Origin: Candidatus Nitrotoga sp. CP45
Lineage (GTDB): Bacteria; Pseudomonadota; Gammaproteobacteria; Burkholderiales; Gallionellaceae
Direction of reading: 5' to 3'
DNA length: 64,000 nucleotides
Assembly (NCBI GenBank): GCA_003402375.1
Contig: QFXJ01000011.1
Coordinates: 1 to 64,000, forward strand
Part shown: in pieces, positions 1-8,147 of the stretch
Position numbering within the stretch: the first letter of the stretch is position 1
Layout of the letters: every line of letters begins with the position of its first letter
Notes under the pieces: generated by a model
What the model was told of the DNA's origin: nothing
Database searches by the model: none
What the model saw: the letters and a program-made list of their open reading frames with translations, nothing else
Made by a program: the position numbers and the translations under genes

Positions 1-674
1 CGGTTCTTAAGCTCGGTCATGACGCGCAACCAGAATTTTGCTCCCTCGGTTTGTTCGATCCAGATGCCGAGGATTTCCTTGGTGCCATCCGGTTGCACGC
101 CCAGCGCCAGATAAACAGCCTTGTTTTTAACGCTGCCTTCATCGCGTATCTTGACCCGCAGGGCATCGAAGAACACCAACGGGTACATCGGCTCCAGCGG
201 CCGACTCTGCCACTCCAGCACCTCGTCCATAACCTCGCCGGTGATGGTGGAAATCAGGTCCGGCGATACCTCCACCCCATAGAGTTCGGTCAGGTGCCCC
301 TGGATTTCCCTGACCGGTAATCCTCTGGCATAGAGTGAGATCACCTTGTCGTCGAATCCCGGCAGGCGGCGCTGATGCTTGGCGATCAGTTGCGGCTCGA
401 AACTGCCGTCACGGTCACGTGGAATATCCAGTGCCAGCCGGGTTTCCGTGGTCAGCACGGTCTTCTTGCTGCTGCCGTTCTTGTAATTACGCGAGGGCGT
501 TGTTGCACCACGCTGCTGTTCAAGATGGTGATTCAACTCGGCTTGTAGCATGCGTTCCGCCAGTGCCTTCTTGAGTTGCCCGAACAATCCTGCATCGCTG
601 AACAGGGATTGTGGATCAGATGGATTTATCCCTTCAAGTAGCTTGTCCAGGATGGAGGGGTCTAGTGTCGTCAT
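1..674 (-). CDS. IS256-family transposase, 3' part outside window
   Basis: Translating the minus strand from the ATG at 672-674 gives an uninterrupted frame of about 224 codons that runs off the window edge. It begins MTTLDPSILDKLLEG and continues through PSRNYKNGSSKKTV and VFFDALRVKIRDEGSV. These match the Mutator/IS256-type DDE transposases in order: N-terminal DNA-binding part, the GxSxKT-like block, then the first catalytic Asp in the FFDAL stretch. Family members are about 400 residues, so roughly the second half, with the rest of the catalytic triad, is not visible. The enzyme would move its own IS element by cut- or copy-and-paste. No frameshift is seen in the visible half, so the element may be intact. 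Confidence 0.9.
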   Translation of the reverse strand, partial: MTTLDPSILDKLLEGINPSDPQSLFSDAGLFGQLKKALAERMLQAELNHHLEQQRGATTPSRNYKNGSSKKTVLTTETRLALDIPRDRDGSFEPQLIAKHQRRLPGFDDKVISLYARGLPVREIQGHLTELYGVEVSPDLISTITGEVMDEVLEWQSRPLEPMYPLVFFDALRVKIRDEGSVKNKAVYLALGVQPDGTKEILGIWIEQTEGAKFWLRVMTELKN

Positions 675-742
675 ACGAGTCCTTTCTATTGAAACTCATT
701 ATCATCGTATGACTTCTTTCACACAAAAATTCTGACAGGCTC
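1..742 (-). mobile_element. IS256-family insertion sequence, left-truncated by the window
   Basis: The transposase frame starts at 674. Upstream of it (higher coordinates) the minus strand begins gagcctgtcagaatttttgt at 742, a plausible terminal inverted repeat placed 68 bases before the start codon, as usual for IS256-type elements. The other end is outside the window, so neither the second inverted repeat nor a target duplication can be checked. The boundary at 742 is inferred. Confidence 0.7.
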
Positions 743-803
743 CTGAGCTCTCGCCCAAATTTAAAATGACAGTACGTTACTGTTATTTCCCAAGGGCAAG
801 GCC

Positions 804-1652
804 TTACATGTTAAGTACAAACTGCGCTTTGGCATGCCCTTGATTCGCCGCTTTTTGAAACCATTCAATAGCTTTTGTAGCGTCCTTGGGTACGCCTTCA
901 CCGTCCCGATACATCAAGCCTAGATTGTATTGCGCTTCGGCATGCTGCTGGGCAGCCGCTTTCTGTAGCCACTCGATGGCTTTCGCAAGGTCCTTGGGTA
1001 TGCCTTCACTATCCCGATACATTATGCCTAGGTTGTATTGCGCTTCGGCATGTTGCTGGGCGGCCGCTTTTTGAAACCACTCAAAAGTTTTGGTTACATT
1101 CTTGGGAACACCTTCGCCATTGGAATACATCCAACCAAGGTTGTATTGCGCTTCGGTATGTCCTTGAATTGCCGCTTTCTGATACCACTCTATCGCTTTC
1201 GCGGCGTCTTTGGATACGCCTTCGCCATAGGTATAGATTACTCCAAGGAAAAATTGTGCCTCAGCATGTCCCTGAGTAGCCGCTTTCTGGAACCATTCAA
1301 TGGCTTTAGCAGAATCCTTGGGTATTCCTTCACCTTTGGCGTAAATCACGCCGAGGAAGAATTGCGCTTCGGCATGCCCTTGGTTAGCCGCTTTCTGAAA
1401 CCACTCAAAACTCTTGGCAGTATCTTTGGGTACGCCTTCCCCCTTTGAATACATCCAGCCGAGTTTGTATTGCGCCTCAGCAACTCCCTGTGCGGCAGAT
1501 TTTTGTAACAACGAAAATTCGTTTTGTGGCGCTGATATTTTTTTCTGTACAGAAGGCGCAGCTGCTTTGCTCTTGTTACCAGCCGCTTGTGCTCCGCCAT
1601 TGGCAAGTATTAGCAATGATGTGATAAGCAAAGAAATTGAAATAATGTTCAC
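804..1652 (-). CDS. Secreted Sel1-repeat protein
   Basis: A 282-residue protein. Residues 1-24 form a typical Sec signal peptide (hydrophobic core ISLLITSLLIL, AQA cleavage site). From about residue 59 there are six near-identical 36-residue Sel1-like repeats (EAQYxLGxMYxxGEGVPKD...WFQKAAxQGHA) and a truncated seventh at the C-terminus. Sel1 repeats fold as alpha-alpha solenoids and mediate protein-protein contacts; in bacteria they are often periplasmic or surface adaptors. No catalytic domain is present. The repeats are very similar to each other at DNA level too, suggesting recent expansion. It stands alone between an IS256 element and IS200 debris, so context does not indicate the partner. 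A second, cytoplasm-type Sel1 protein lies at 28061. Confidence 0.85.
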   Translation of the reverse strand: MNIISISLLITSLLILANGGAQAAGNKSKAAAPSVQKKISAPQNEFSLLQKSAAQGVAEAQYKLGWMYSKGEGVPKDTAKSFEWFQKAANQGHAEAQFFLGVIYAKGEGIPKDSAKAIEWFQKAATQGHAEAQFFLGVIYTYGEGVSKDAAKAIEWYQKAAIQGHTEAQYNLGWMYSNGEGVPKNVTKTFEWFQKAAAQQHAEAQYNLGIMYRDSEGIPKDLAKAIEWLQKAAAQQHAEAQYNLGLMYRDGEGVPKDATKAIEWFQKAANQGHAKAQFVLNM

Positions 1653-1683
1653 TGAATGTTCACCTTAACCCAATATAGGAAAT

Positions 1684-2021
1684 CCCCCGGCTATGCTGGG
1701 GTGGCAGTAGAAGTTTGATATTTACGGGAGTCCATCTGCAACCCCCTGAATCGTGAGCCGCCAAGCAAACGAAGAAGGGAGGATCGATACGGACGACAAC
1801 GAAAGCCTAAGCCATAGTAAACGGGAATGCAAATATCACGTGATACTCATTCCGGGTGTAGATCATCTGAGATGTAGACGTAAAACGTTGTACGGGTAGT
1901 TTGAGGCCATACTTTGGGAAGTATTCAAGGGAGCCGCAGAAAGTGGCCACAAGAGCAGGGAGCGACCCCATTAAACCGCTTTGGGCGGCTCGCAAATTAA
2001 AACCCCCGGCTTTACCGGGGG
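1684..2021 (+). pseudogene. IS200-type tnpA relic with terminal hairpins
   Basis: A plus-strand stretch near 1822-1960 translates to RECKYHVILIP, then RRKTLYG, a stop, and more similarity. This is the start of IS200/IS605 TnpA (Y1/HUH transposase; family pattern KYHVVFIPK..RRK.LYG). Stops and a gap break it, and the catalytic region is gone. It is bracketed by GC-rich hairpins with a small loop (cccccggctatgctgggg at 1684-1701 and cccccggctttaccggggg at 2003-2021), like the subterminal hairpins of this family. No protein is made. Confidence 0.65.
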
Positions 2022-2111
2022 ATACTTACTTTGACTAAACGGCACTTCAATGTATTGGTGCCGCATATTGATAACTTGCACGCGGCTATAAAGAGCGCGC
2101 CCCCTTTGTTT

Positions 2112-2573
2112 TTAGACCCCGACAGCCGATGATACCGTCGCTGACTTTTTCGTCACCGACGCCGTTGACACCGTCACACTAGCGTATACCTCGTCCTTGC
2201 GGGGCAAAAAGACCGGCGTGTTGATGTCAGCGTCGCCAACCTTCACCATACCCTTGTCCTCATCGAGCTTTCCGGTATCGATCGCGCGCTTCTCGGAATA
2301 GCTTATCGTGCCGGCAGCGGCCACGGTGATGTTTTTGAATGAGAGAAAAATGCCGGAGCCGGGAAACAGGTAAGTGTAGAGCAAGTCGTCACCGACCGCA
2401 TCATCCGACGGCAACGAGTCGTCGCCCTTATCTTCACCGAAAATCTTGATTTCCAAGCGGAAGGTTCTGCCTACGTCGCTTGCGGTAAAAGTGATGTTGC
2501 CCGCGACCGTCACGTCGCGCTTATTGTTAGTGGTGGCGCCCAAGGTGAGGGTGGGTGTGCTAAGTGTTGGCAT
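2112..2573 (-). CDS. Hypothetical protein, beta-rich, 153 aa
   Basis: I do not recognise a family. The protein is 153 residues with no signal peptide and no membrane segment. It is rich in Thr, Val, Asp and Ser (TLSTPTLTLGATTNN, NITFTASDVGRTFRLEI, VYASVTVSTASVTKKSA), a composition suggesting an all-beta fold with acidic loops, such as DKGDDSLPSDD around residues 50-60. The start is supported by a strong ribosome binding site (aaggag, seven bases before the ATG). It has no cysteine. Neighbours are an IS200 relic and a dead toxin-antitoxin pair, so it lies in accessory DNA. Function unknown. Confidence 0.6.
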   Translation of the reverse strand: MPTLSTPTLTLGATTNNKRDVTVAGNITFTASDVGRTFRLEIKIFGEDKGDDSLPSDDAVGDDLLYTYLFPGSGIFLSFKNITVAAAGTISYSEKRAIDTGKLDEDKGMVKVGDADINTPVFLPRKDEVYASVTVSTASVTKKSATVSSAVGV

Positions 2574-2646
2574 GAGAGCTCTCCTTATTGGTTAACAGTT
2601 AAAATTGTAGCATTAAAAATGCTTGACGTTAAAGACGGTATCTACG

Positions 2647-2875
2647 TGCATTGCCCGAACAACGAAATTTAATTGACCACGCTGCAACTCTGCTAGGCAA
2701 GAACCGTTCGGACTTCATGCTCGTGGCTGCCTGCTCAGCCGCGCAGGCGGTAATACTTGACCAGGTTTTTTTTAGCCTGAATACCGGCAAGCTCCAGCAA
2801 TTCACGGCTATGCTCGACGCCCCGCCCATCCCCAATCCAGGGCTTGAGCGCCTCATGGCCGTAACAGCTCCTTGA
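2647..2875 (+). pseudogene. DUF1778-type antitoxin remnant
   Basis: Plus-strand translation closely follows the intact antitoxin encoded at 52878-53150: ALPEQRNLIDHAATLLGKNRSDFML and onward. The first several codons, including the start and the promoter-operator, are missing, and the C-terminus runs into a stop at 2873-2875 before the usual overlap with the toxin. The ribbon-helix-helix DNA-binding N-terminus is therefore incomplete, and the gene is unlikely to be expressed. Confidence 0.75.
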
Positions 2876-2892
2876 GCCGCCGCAATCAAGGT

Positions 2893-3389
2893 ATGAGTTT
2901 GCAACTCAACGCACCTCAGCCACTCGCGACCACCCATATTCTGGATCAATTTGAATGCGGAGAGGACGTTCTCGACGAGTGGCTCAAGCGCCGCGCAATG
3001 GTCAACCAAGTGAGCGGAGCCAGCCGCACGTTTGTAGTGGCGGATCAGGATAGTCGTGTTTACGGCTACTATGTCATGGCTGCGGGGGCTGTCTCGCACT
3101 AGATGGCAACCAGTTCTGTGCGTCGAAACATGCCCGATCCCGTTCCGGTGATGGTTCTGGCTCGATTCGCGGTTGACCACCACGCCCAAGGCATTAAGCT
3201 TGGCGCATCCCTATACTACAAGACGCCGTCAACCGGGCGGTGGTAGTTTCTCAGAACGTCGGTGTCCGAGCTTTGCTGGTGCATGTACTTCACGACCGTG
3301 CTAAGGCGTTCTACGAACACTACGGTTTTCAGTTGTCGCCGTTGCAACCGATGACACTGATGCTGAGATTGAATATCGGCAAGTCATGA
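2893..3389 (+). pseudogene. GNAT-type toxin remnant (TacT-like)
   Basis: This is a decayed duplicate of the acetyltransferase toxin at 52387-52881. The reading frame starts MSLQLNAPQPL as in the intact gene, but a CAG-to-TAG change gives a stop at 3100-3102, and a two-base insertion near 3212 shifts the frame within the acetyl-CoA binding part. Similarity resumes in another frame to the normal end, gaaatatcggcaagtcatga in the sister and almost the same here, and even about 25 bases past the stop. Point mutation plus indel shows it has been dead for some time. Confidence 0.85.
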
Positions 3390-3489
3390 ACAAATGAATT
3401 CAGCGCTTCTTTGCATGACACACACACTACCATCAGGAAACTGCTGCCGCGGCACAAACCGATCGAACGCCAGCCTGGTCTATCCATCG

Positions 3490-3808
3490 TTACCATTCAA
3501 CTTTCGACCCGCAAAATTTTGTAATATTGGACAGCTTGAAAGTTCATCACAGCGAACCTGTAAAGGCTTGGGCTGCCGAGAACGTACAGAAAACCGAGCT
3601 GTTCTATTTACCCAACTACAGCCTTGAACTCAACCCCGAAAAAAGACTGAATACGGATCTCAAGCACATCATCGCTTCAAAGATGCCAGTACGCACCAAG
3701 ACGAAACTCAAAGCTGCTGCGACAGATCACATGACCATGCTTGAGCAAAACCCCAAACGCGTACGCCACTATTTCGGCGATCCAAAAGTCGCCTACGCGG
3801 CTTCATGA
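3490..3808 (+). pseudogene. IS630-family transposase, C-terminal fragment
   Basis: The frame around 3503-3808 reads NFVILDSLKVHHS, then FYLPNYSLELNPEKRLN and a basic C-terminus. This matches the end of IS630/Tc1-type DDE transposases, in which the second Asp lies in the ILDNxxxH block and the Glu in the SPELNPxE block. Here that block reads SLELNPEKRLN. Everything upstream of the second catalytic Asp is missing, so it is inactive. It directly abuts the end of the dead toxin gene. Confidence 0.8.
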
Positions 3809-3867
3809 ATAATTCGTGCCGGATCAATAGCAATGCATGCGCGTTGCCTACCTAATTTTATTTTTTA

Positions 3868-3908
3868 CAGTTAAACGACCTCTGGCTTTGCCGGAGGTCG
3901 TTTAACTG
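3868..3908. terminator. Long perfect hairpin, probable terminator
   Basis: Positions 3868-3886 and 3890-3908 form a 19-bp stem (one G-T pair) around a three-base ttt loop. It lies ten bases past the stop of the minus-strand gene at 3918. No strong T-run follows on either strand, so it is an imperfect intrinsic terminator, or alternatively an RNA-stabilising or repeat-type element. Confidence 0.55.
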
Positions 3909-3917
3909 CTTTTAAGT

Positions 3918-4466
3918 TCACTTTCCCTGTTTTCGAAGCGGGAATGGTTTACGGGGGACTGTTTTACAGTTTTCAAATTCCTTAACTATAGTGGTAGCGG
4001 CGATTTCGGCAAGCTTAGTGGCAACACCTTTTAAAGCAACGTTAGACTCTTTGCTTGTGGTTTGCCCAGAGAGGCGAATAAGAATGTGCGCAAGTTCAAC
4101 CATTTCGGCAGCGAGAACAGGCTTCCAAGGTAATGGATCAGGCTCAGAGCCGAAATTTTCGATCCATGATCTAGGGTGGGGAAACGGCCAAGGCCATGGT
4201 GGGCACAATTCGTCCCCGGGTTCCCAAGAGGCAGAAAGGGCGGTGCTAGCTTGCTTGGCCATGCCCTTAGAAATATCCATCACTTCCCGGGATAGCGTTT
4301 TATTGGTGATAGCAACAGCAACCGATTTAACGGCGTCGGCCACCATTAAATCGACATGTGCGTTAGAAAAAACGAACGGGGTATGGGGGTTGACAGCATC
4401 CCAAGCTTTTGGATTCAGGGAACCAATAAGATCTGCTTTTGAGTGAATACGCGAAAAATTAACCAT
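3918..4466 (-). CDS. Hypothetical protein with Trp/Pro-rich centre, 182 aa
   Basis: Not recognised. The start is well supported by aggagg, six bases before the ATG. The protein is soluble with no signal peptide. The N-terminal half (VDLMVADAVKSVAVAITNKTLSR) and C-terminal half (VELAHILIRLSG and VATKLAEIAATTIV) are predicted helical. They flank a central segment around residues 84-115 with an unusual aromatic and proline pattern, GDELCPPWPWPFPHPRSW. Two cysteines are present. It is a single gene followed by a strong hairpin at 3868-3908 and lies between IS relics, so it is probably accessory. Function unknown. Confidence 0.6.
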   Translation of the reverse strand: MVNFSRIHSKADLIGSLNPKAWDAVNPHTPFVFSNAHVDLMVADAVKSVAVAITNKTLSREVMDISKGMAKQASTALSASWEPGDELCPPWPWPFPHPRSWIENFGSEPDPLPWKPVLAAEMVELAHILIRLSGQTTSKESNVALKGVATKLAEIAATTIVKEFENCKTVPRKPFPLRKQGK

Positions 4467-4739
4467 GATTCCTCCTCTGGATTATGGATTATGGATTTAA
4501 ATAGACTTAATCGCCTATTTGACGTGATGCTACGCTCGCGATAAGTCGTTGTCAATTTGAGCAATAGATTGGGTGGGATGCAATTAAAGCTCAGAATTAC
4601 AGTGTCATGCTCTCTTAAAAAGCAGTAGGAGTATATTGACTTAGGGAAGCGATGAATAATTCACCCCACCAGAGACGCCTGGGTGAGCTTTGTGGTTTTG
4701 GTTGAAGAATTAGCTTGTTTTTGGCATGAATTACGGCGA
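4467..4739. other. Intergenic stretch, no gene seen
   Basis: This AT-rich spacer lies upstream of the minus-strand gene ending at 3918, so it should hold that gene's promoter. No convincing open frame, RNA gene or long repeat is visible. The part from about 4660 probably belongs to the terminal region of the IS5 relic that follows. Confidence 0.4.
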
Positions 4740-5150
4740 TTTTCTTCATTTTCCGTGTTCAAAACACACCTTGGGTATATGCGTTGAGCAATCACCGGCG
4801 AACCAGCATCAAATTAGTGAAACCGAACAGCGAAAACAACTGGACGGTATCTTTAACCAACCCTTTGTGGCGCGCCTTGTGATAACGAAACAGGTTCTTC
4901 ACCACATGGAATGGATGCTTAACCTTGGCGCGAATTCTGGCTTAGGCATGTTCAATCTTCTCCAGTAGCTCACCCTCTGTTGTTTTGGGCAATGCCTTAC
5001 GTTTTCCTGGTCGCATTGCGACATGTCATGTACGTGGCTGCTGTGCCAATGACGGTATGAATGAGCCTTGGCTGGGTATCAGCACCCAAGTGCGCTTTCA
5101 TGCTGAAATGTCACTGGTTATCTTTCTTGATTGGGTATCCATGTATGCCG
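4740..5150 (-). pseudogene. IS5-family transposase relic, internally deleted
   Basis: Minus-strand translation gives HFSMKAHLGAD and HTVIGTAA (the first catalytic region of IS5-type DDE transposases). After a gap it gives RAKVKHPFHVVKNLF and DTVQLFSLFGFTNLM (the C-terminal block that contains the catalytic Glu neighbourhood). The middle is missing, and several stops and frame changes occur, so it is dead. It ends only a few bases from the stop codon of nuoN, so an insertion once landed exactly at the 3' edge of the nuo operon. Confidence 0.8.
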
Positions 5151-5158
5151 GGGAATGC

Positions 5159-6610
5159 TTACTGCAACATCAATGACTTTTGCACCGCCACAGCACATAC
5201 CGTTATTAACGTACTGGGCATAATGCCCAAGGCCAATATTGCCAGTCCATTAATAGAAATCAGCAAGCCATTGTCTGCCTGGATGGAAATTGGAATATGG
5301 GTTTCAGGGGCATCGAAATACATTAGCTTGATGATACGCAGATAATAAAAAGCGCCTATTAATGAGAATAACACTGCCGTCACCGCAAGAGGGGTGTACC
5401 CGGCACCTACGGCTGCCTGTAAAACAGAAAGCTTGGCGTAGAAGCCTGCCGTCGGAGGTACCCCTGCCATAGAAAACATTAAGATAAGCATCATGAAAGC
5501 GAGCCATGGGCTGCGTTGGTTAAGTCCCTTAAAGTCATTGAGCATATCGGCCTCGAAACCTTGACGCGATAGCAGCATGATCATACCGAAACCACCAAGG
5601 CTCATTAATACATAAATTACTACGTAAAACATGGCAGAACTATAACCATCAATGCCACCACTTAATACGCCGAGTAACAAAAAGCCCATATGTGCGATAG
5701 TGGAGTAGGCCAGCATGCGCTTAAGGTTAGTCTGCGCAATAGCGGTAATATTGCCAATAGCCATAGACAAAACAGCAAGGATAGCTAACATACTAGACCA
5801 ATGCATCACCAGCGGCTGCAAGCCATCCACCAAAATACGCATAACGAAAGCGAAGACGGCCAGCTTGGGCGCAGAGCCGATTAGCATGGTTACAGCAGTT
5901 GGTGCACCATGGTATACGTCCGGCACCCACATATGGAATGGAACGGCGCCAAGCTTAAAAGCTAAACCTGCCACCATGAATACTAAGCCAAACACTAGCA
6001 GTGCTTTATTCCCCACACCGTGCTTAATCGCATCGGAAACAGCCGCAACTTCAAGTGTGCTGGTAGCGCCATATAGCATGGACATTCCGTACAATAACAA
6101 GCCGGAAGCCAGTGCGCCCAGGATGAAATATTTCATCGCGGCTTCAGTGGCAGTAGCGGAATCGCGTTGCAACGCAACCATCGCATACAGGCTGAGCGAC
6201 AGCAATTCCAGTCCAATATACAAGGTAAGAAAGTGGGTAGCGGAAATCATCACCATCATGCCGAGCAAGGCAAATAATGTCAGCACCATGAACTCGCCTG
6301 TGAATAGTCCACGTAATATCAAATAACTACGCGAATATACTAGTACCATGGATACGGTCAGGTAGCTTAATAATTTGAGTACATCGGACATTAAGTCGTC
6401 CACGAACATGTTATTGAAAAGGTGAACTACGCCTGGTTCATGGGTCATCACGGTAATTAATGCGCAACTTAGAAGAGTCAGCTGCACCAATATATAGGTC
6501 AGCGTTTTGTTCGGGTTGGTGACAAACAGATCCACGATCAGGATCGAACTCGCCATCACCAGCAGAAAAATTTCTGCATAGGCGGAGGACAGGGTGGACA
6601 GGTAACTCAT
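5159..6610 (-). CDS. nuoN: NADH-quinone oxidoreductase subunit N
   Basis: Antiporter-like membrane subunit of complex I and last gene of the nuo operon. It is 483 residues with about 14 hydrophobic segments and the family's conserved charged positions: the Glu in [16 protein letters not shown] and the Lys in [15 protein letters not shown] longer reading from 6652 would overlap nuoM; I chose the ATG at 6610 ([15 protein letters not shown]) because it has a gagg ribosome site and leaves a 22-base gap to nuoM. It helps couple quinone reduction to proton pumping in the inner membrane. The stop lies next to an IS5 relic and no terminator is visible. Confidence 0.96.
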   Translation of the reverse strand: MSYLSTLSSAYAEIFLLVMASSILIVDLFVTNPNKTLTYILVQLTLLSCALITVMTHEPGVVHLFNNMFVDDLMSDVLKLLSYLTVSMVLVYSRSYLILRGLFTGEFMVLTLFALLGMMVMISATHFLTLYIGLELLSLSLYAMVALQRDSATATEAAMKYFILGALASGLLLYGMSMLYGATSTLEVAAVSDAIKHGVGNKALLVFGLVFMVAGLAFKLGAVPFHMWVPDVYHGAPTAVTMLIGSAPKLAVFAFVMRILVDGLQPLVMHWSSMLAILAVLSMAIGNITAIAQTNLKRMLAYSTIAHMGFLLLGVLSGGIDGYSSAMFYVVIYVLMSLGGFGMIMLLSRQGFEADMLNDFKGLNQRSPWLAFMMLILMFSMAGVPPTAGFYAKLSVLQAAVGAGYTPLAVTAVLFSLIGAFYYLRIIKLMYFDAPETHIPISIQADNGLLISINGLAILALGIMPSTLITVCAVAVQKSLMLQ

Positions 6611-6632
6611 AAATTCCTCGATTGGTGATAGC

Positions 6633-8117
6633 TTATAACTTGGAGCGGGCAATATGTACCAGCAAGTCGCTTACAGATGCGTGCATTATTTCGGTGAATG
6701 GTAGTGGATATAGACCCATACCCAGCACAGTCAGTGCCAAAATAATGAACATCAGTTTCTCGCGTAGAGTAATGTCAGTTAATTGCGCTACGTGCTGGTT
6801 GGCCACCGCACCGAAAATTACTCGCTTTACCATCCACAGCGTGTAGGCTGCGCCAAAAATCAGTGTTGTGGCAGCAGCGAAGGCGTACCAGAAATTAACT
6901 TTGACCGTGCCCATTATCACCATAAATTCACCGACGAAACCGCTGGTGCCGGGTAGCCCGACATTAGCCATAGCAAACAATATAAAGAACGCGGCGAACA
7001 CTGGCATTTTGTTGGCCACGCCGCCATAGTCGGCGATATTGCGTGTATGCATACGGTCATACAGCACACCTATACACAGAAATAGCGCACCTGATATAAA
7101 ACCATGCGAAATCATCTGTAATAGCGCACCCTCCATGCCATAGACATTAAAAATAAAAAAGCCCAACGTAACGAAACCCATATGTGAAATAGAGGAATAT
7201 GCCACCAGTTTTTTCATGTCAGTTTGGGCCAATGCAACCAGTCCAATGTATACCACTGCGATCAACGACAGCGCGATCATCGCACCAGCGAGGTAGTGGC
7301 TGGCATCTGGCACGATAGGCATAGAGAAGCGAATGAAGCCATACGCCCCGACTTTCAGCATGATTGCCGCTAGTATCACAGAACCACCAGTAGGTGCTTC
7401 TACGTGTGCATCGGGCAACCAGGTGTGCACCGGGAACATTGGTACCTTTACCGCGAATGCCATAAAGAAGGCAATGAATACCAATATTTGTGCGGTCATC
7501 GGGATAGCCATCTGGTGGTAATCGAGAATCGCAAAGCTGCCACCGGACTGGATGTACAGATACAGAAGTGCAATCAGCATCAGCACTGAACCGAAAAAGG
7601 TATACAGAAAAAATTTGACCGCTGCATAAACACGATTAGGGCCGCCCCATATACCAATAATGATGAACATTGGTATCAGCATGGCTTCCCAGAATACATA
7701 AAACAGTACCGCGTCAAGTGAGGCGAATACGCCATTGACCAAACCGGACATAATGAGAAATGCAGCCAGATATTGCGCTACGCGCTTTTCGATTACTTTC
7801 CAGCCAGCGATCACAACCAGCGGAGTAAAAAAACTGTTAAGCAGGACAAATAGTACTGAAATACCGTCTACACCGAGGTGATAATGGATGTTGAAATGGG
7901 TAATCCAGTCGTGCAACTCAACGAACTGCATAACACTGGTCATCTTGTCAAAACCAACATACAGCGGAATAGTCACCAGAAAGCCAAGAATCGAACCAGC
8001 AAGTGCTATGACACGCGCTAACGGTGCATTACGATCATTGCCAGTGGCTAGAACCAGTACGCCAAAAATAATGGGCAGCCAGATAGCAACGCTTAATAGG
8101 GAAAATCCAAAAATCAT
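6633..8117 (-). CDS. nuoM: NADH-quinone oxidoreductase subunit M
   Basis: Second antiporter-like proton-pumping subunit of complex I. It is 494 residues, the usual length, with many membrane segments. Diagnostic blocks are [15 protein letters not shown] with the conserved Glu, [16 protein letters not shown], and the Lys in [16 protein letters not shown]. It lies 30 bases after nuoL and just before nuoN in the standard order. No frameshift or missing key residue is seen. Confidence 0.97.
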   Translation of the reverse strand: MIFGFSLLSVAIWLPIIFGVLVLATGNDRNAPLARVIALAGSILGFLVTIPLYVGFDKMTSVMQFVELHDWITHFNIHYHLGVDGISVLFVLLNSFFTPLVVIAGWKVIEKRVAQYLAAFLIMSGLVNGVFASLDAVLFYVFWEAMLIPMFIIIGIWGGPNRVYAAVKFFLYTFFGSVLMLIALLYLYIQSGGSFAILDYHQMAIPMTAQILVFIAFFMAFAVKVPMFPVHTWLPDAHVEAPTGGSVILAAIMLKVGAYGFIRFSMPIVPDASHYLAGAMIALSLIAVVYIGLVALAQTDMKKLVAYSSISHMGFVTLGFFIFNVYGMEGALLQMISHGFISGALFLCIGVLYDRMHTRNIADYGGVANKMPVFAAFFILFAMANVGLPGTSGFVGEFMVIMGTVKVNFWYAFAAATTLIFGAAYTLWMVKRVIFGAVANQHVAQLTDITLREKLMFIILALTVLGMGLYPLPFTEIMHASVSDLLVHIARSKL

Positions 8118-8147
8118 GCTTATTCCTTCAGTTTCTCGCTGTGCGTA

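Noticed and set aside
5715-6326. 203-codon plus-strand open frame
   Set aside because: Antisense to nuoN; composition reflects the hydrophobic codons of the opposite strand.
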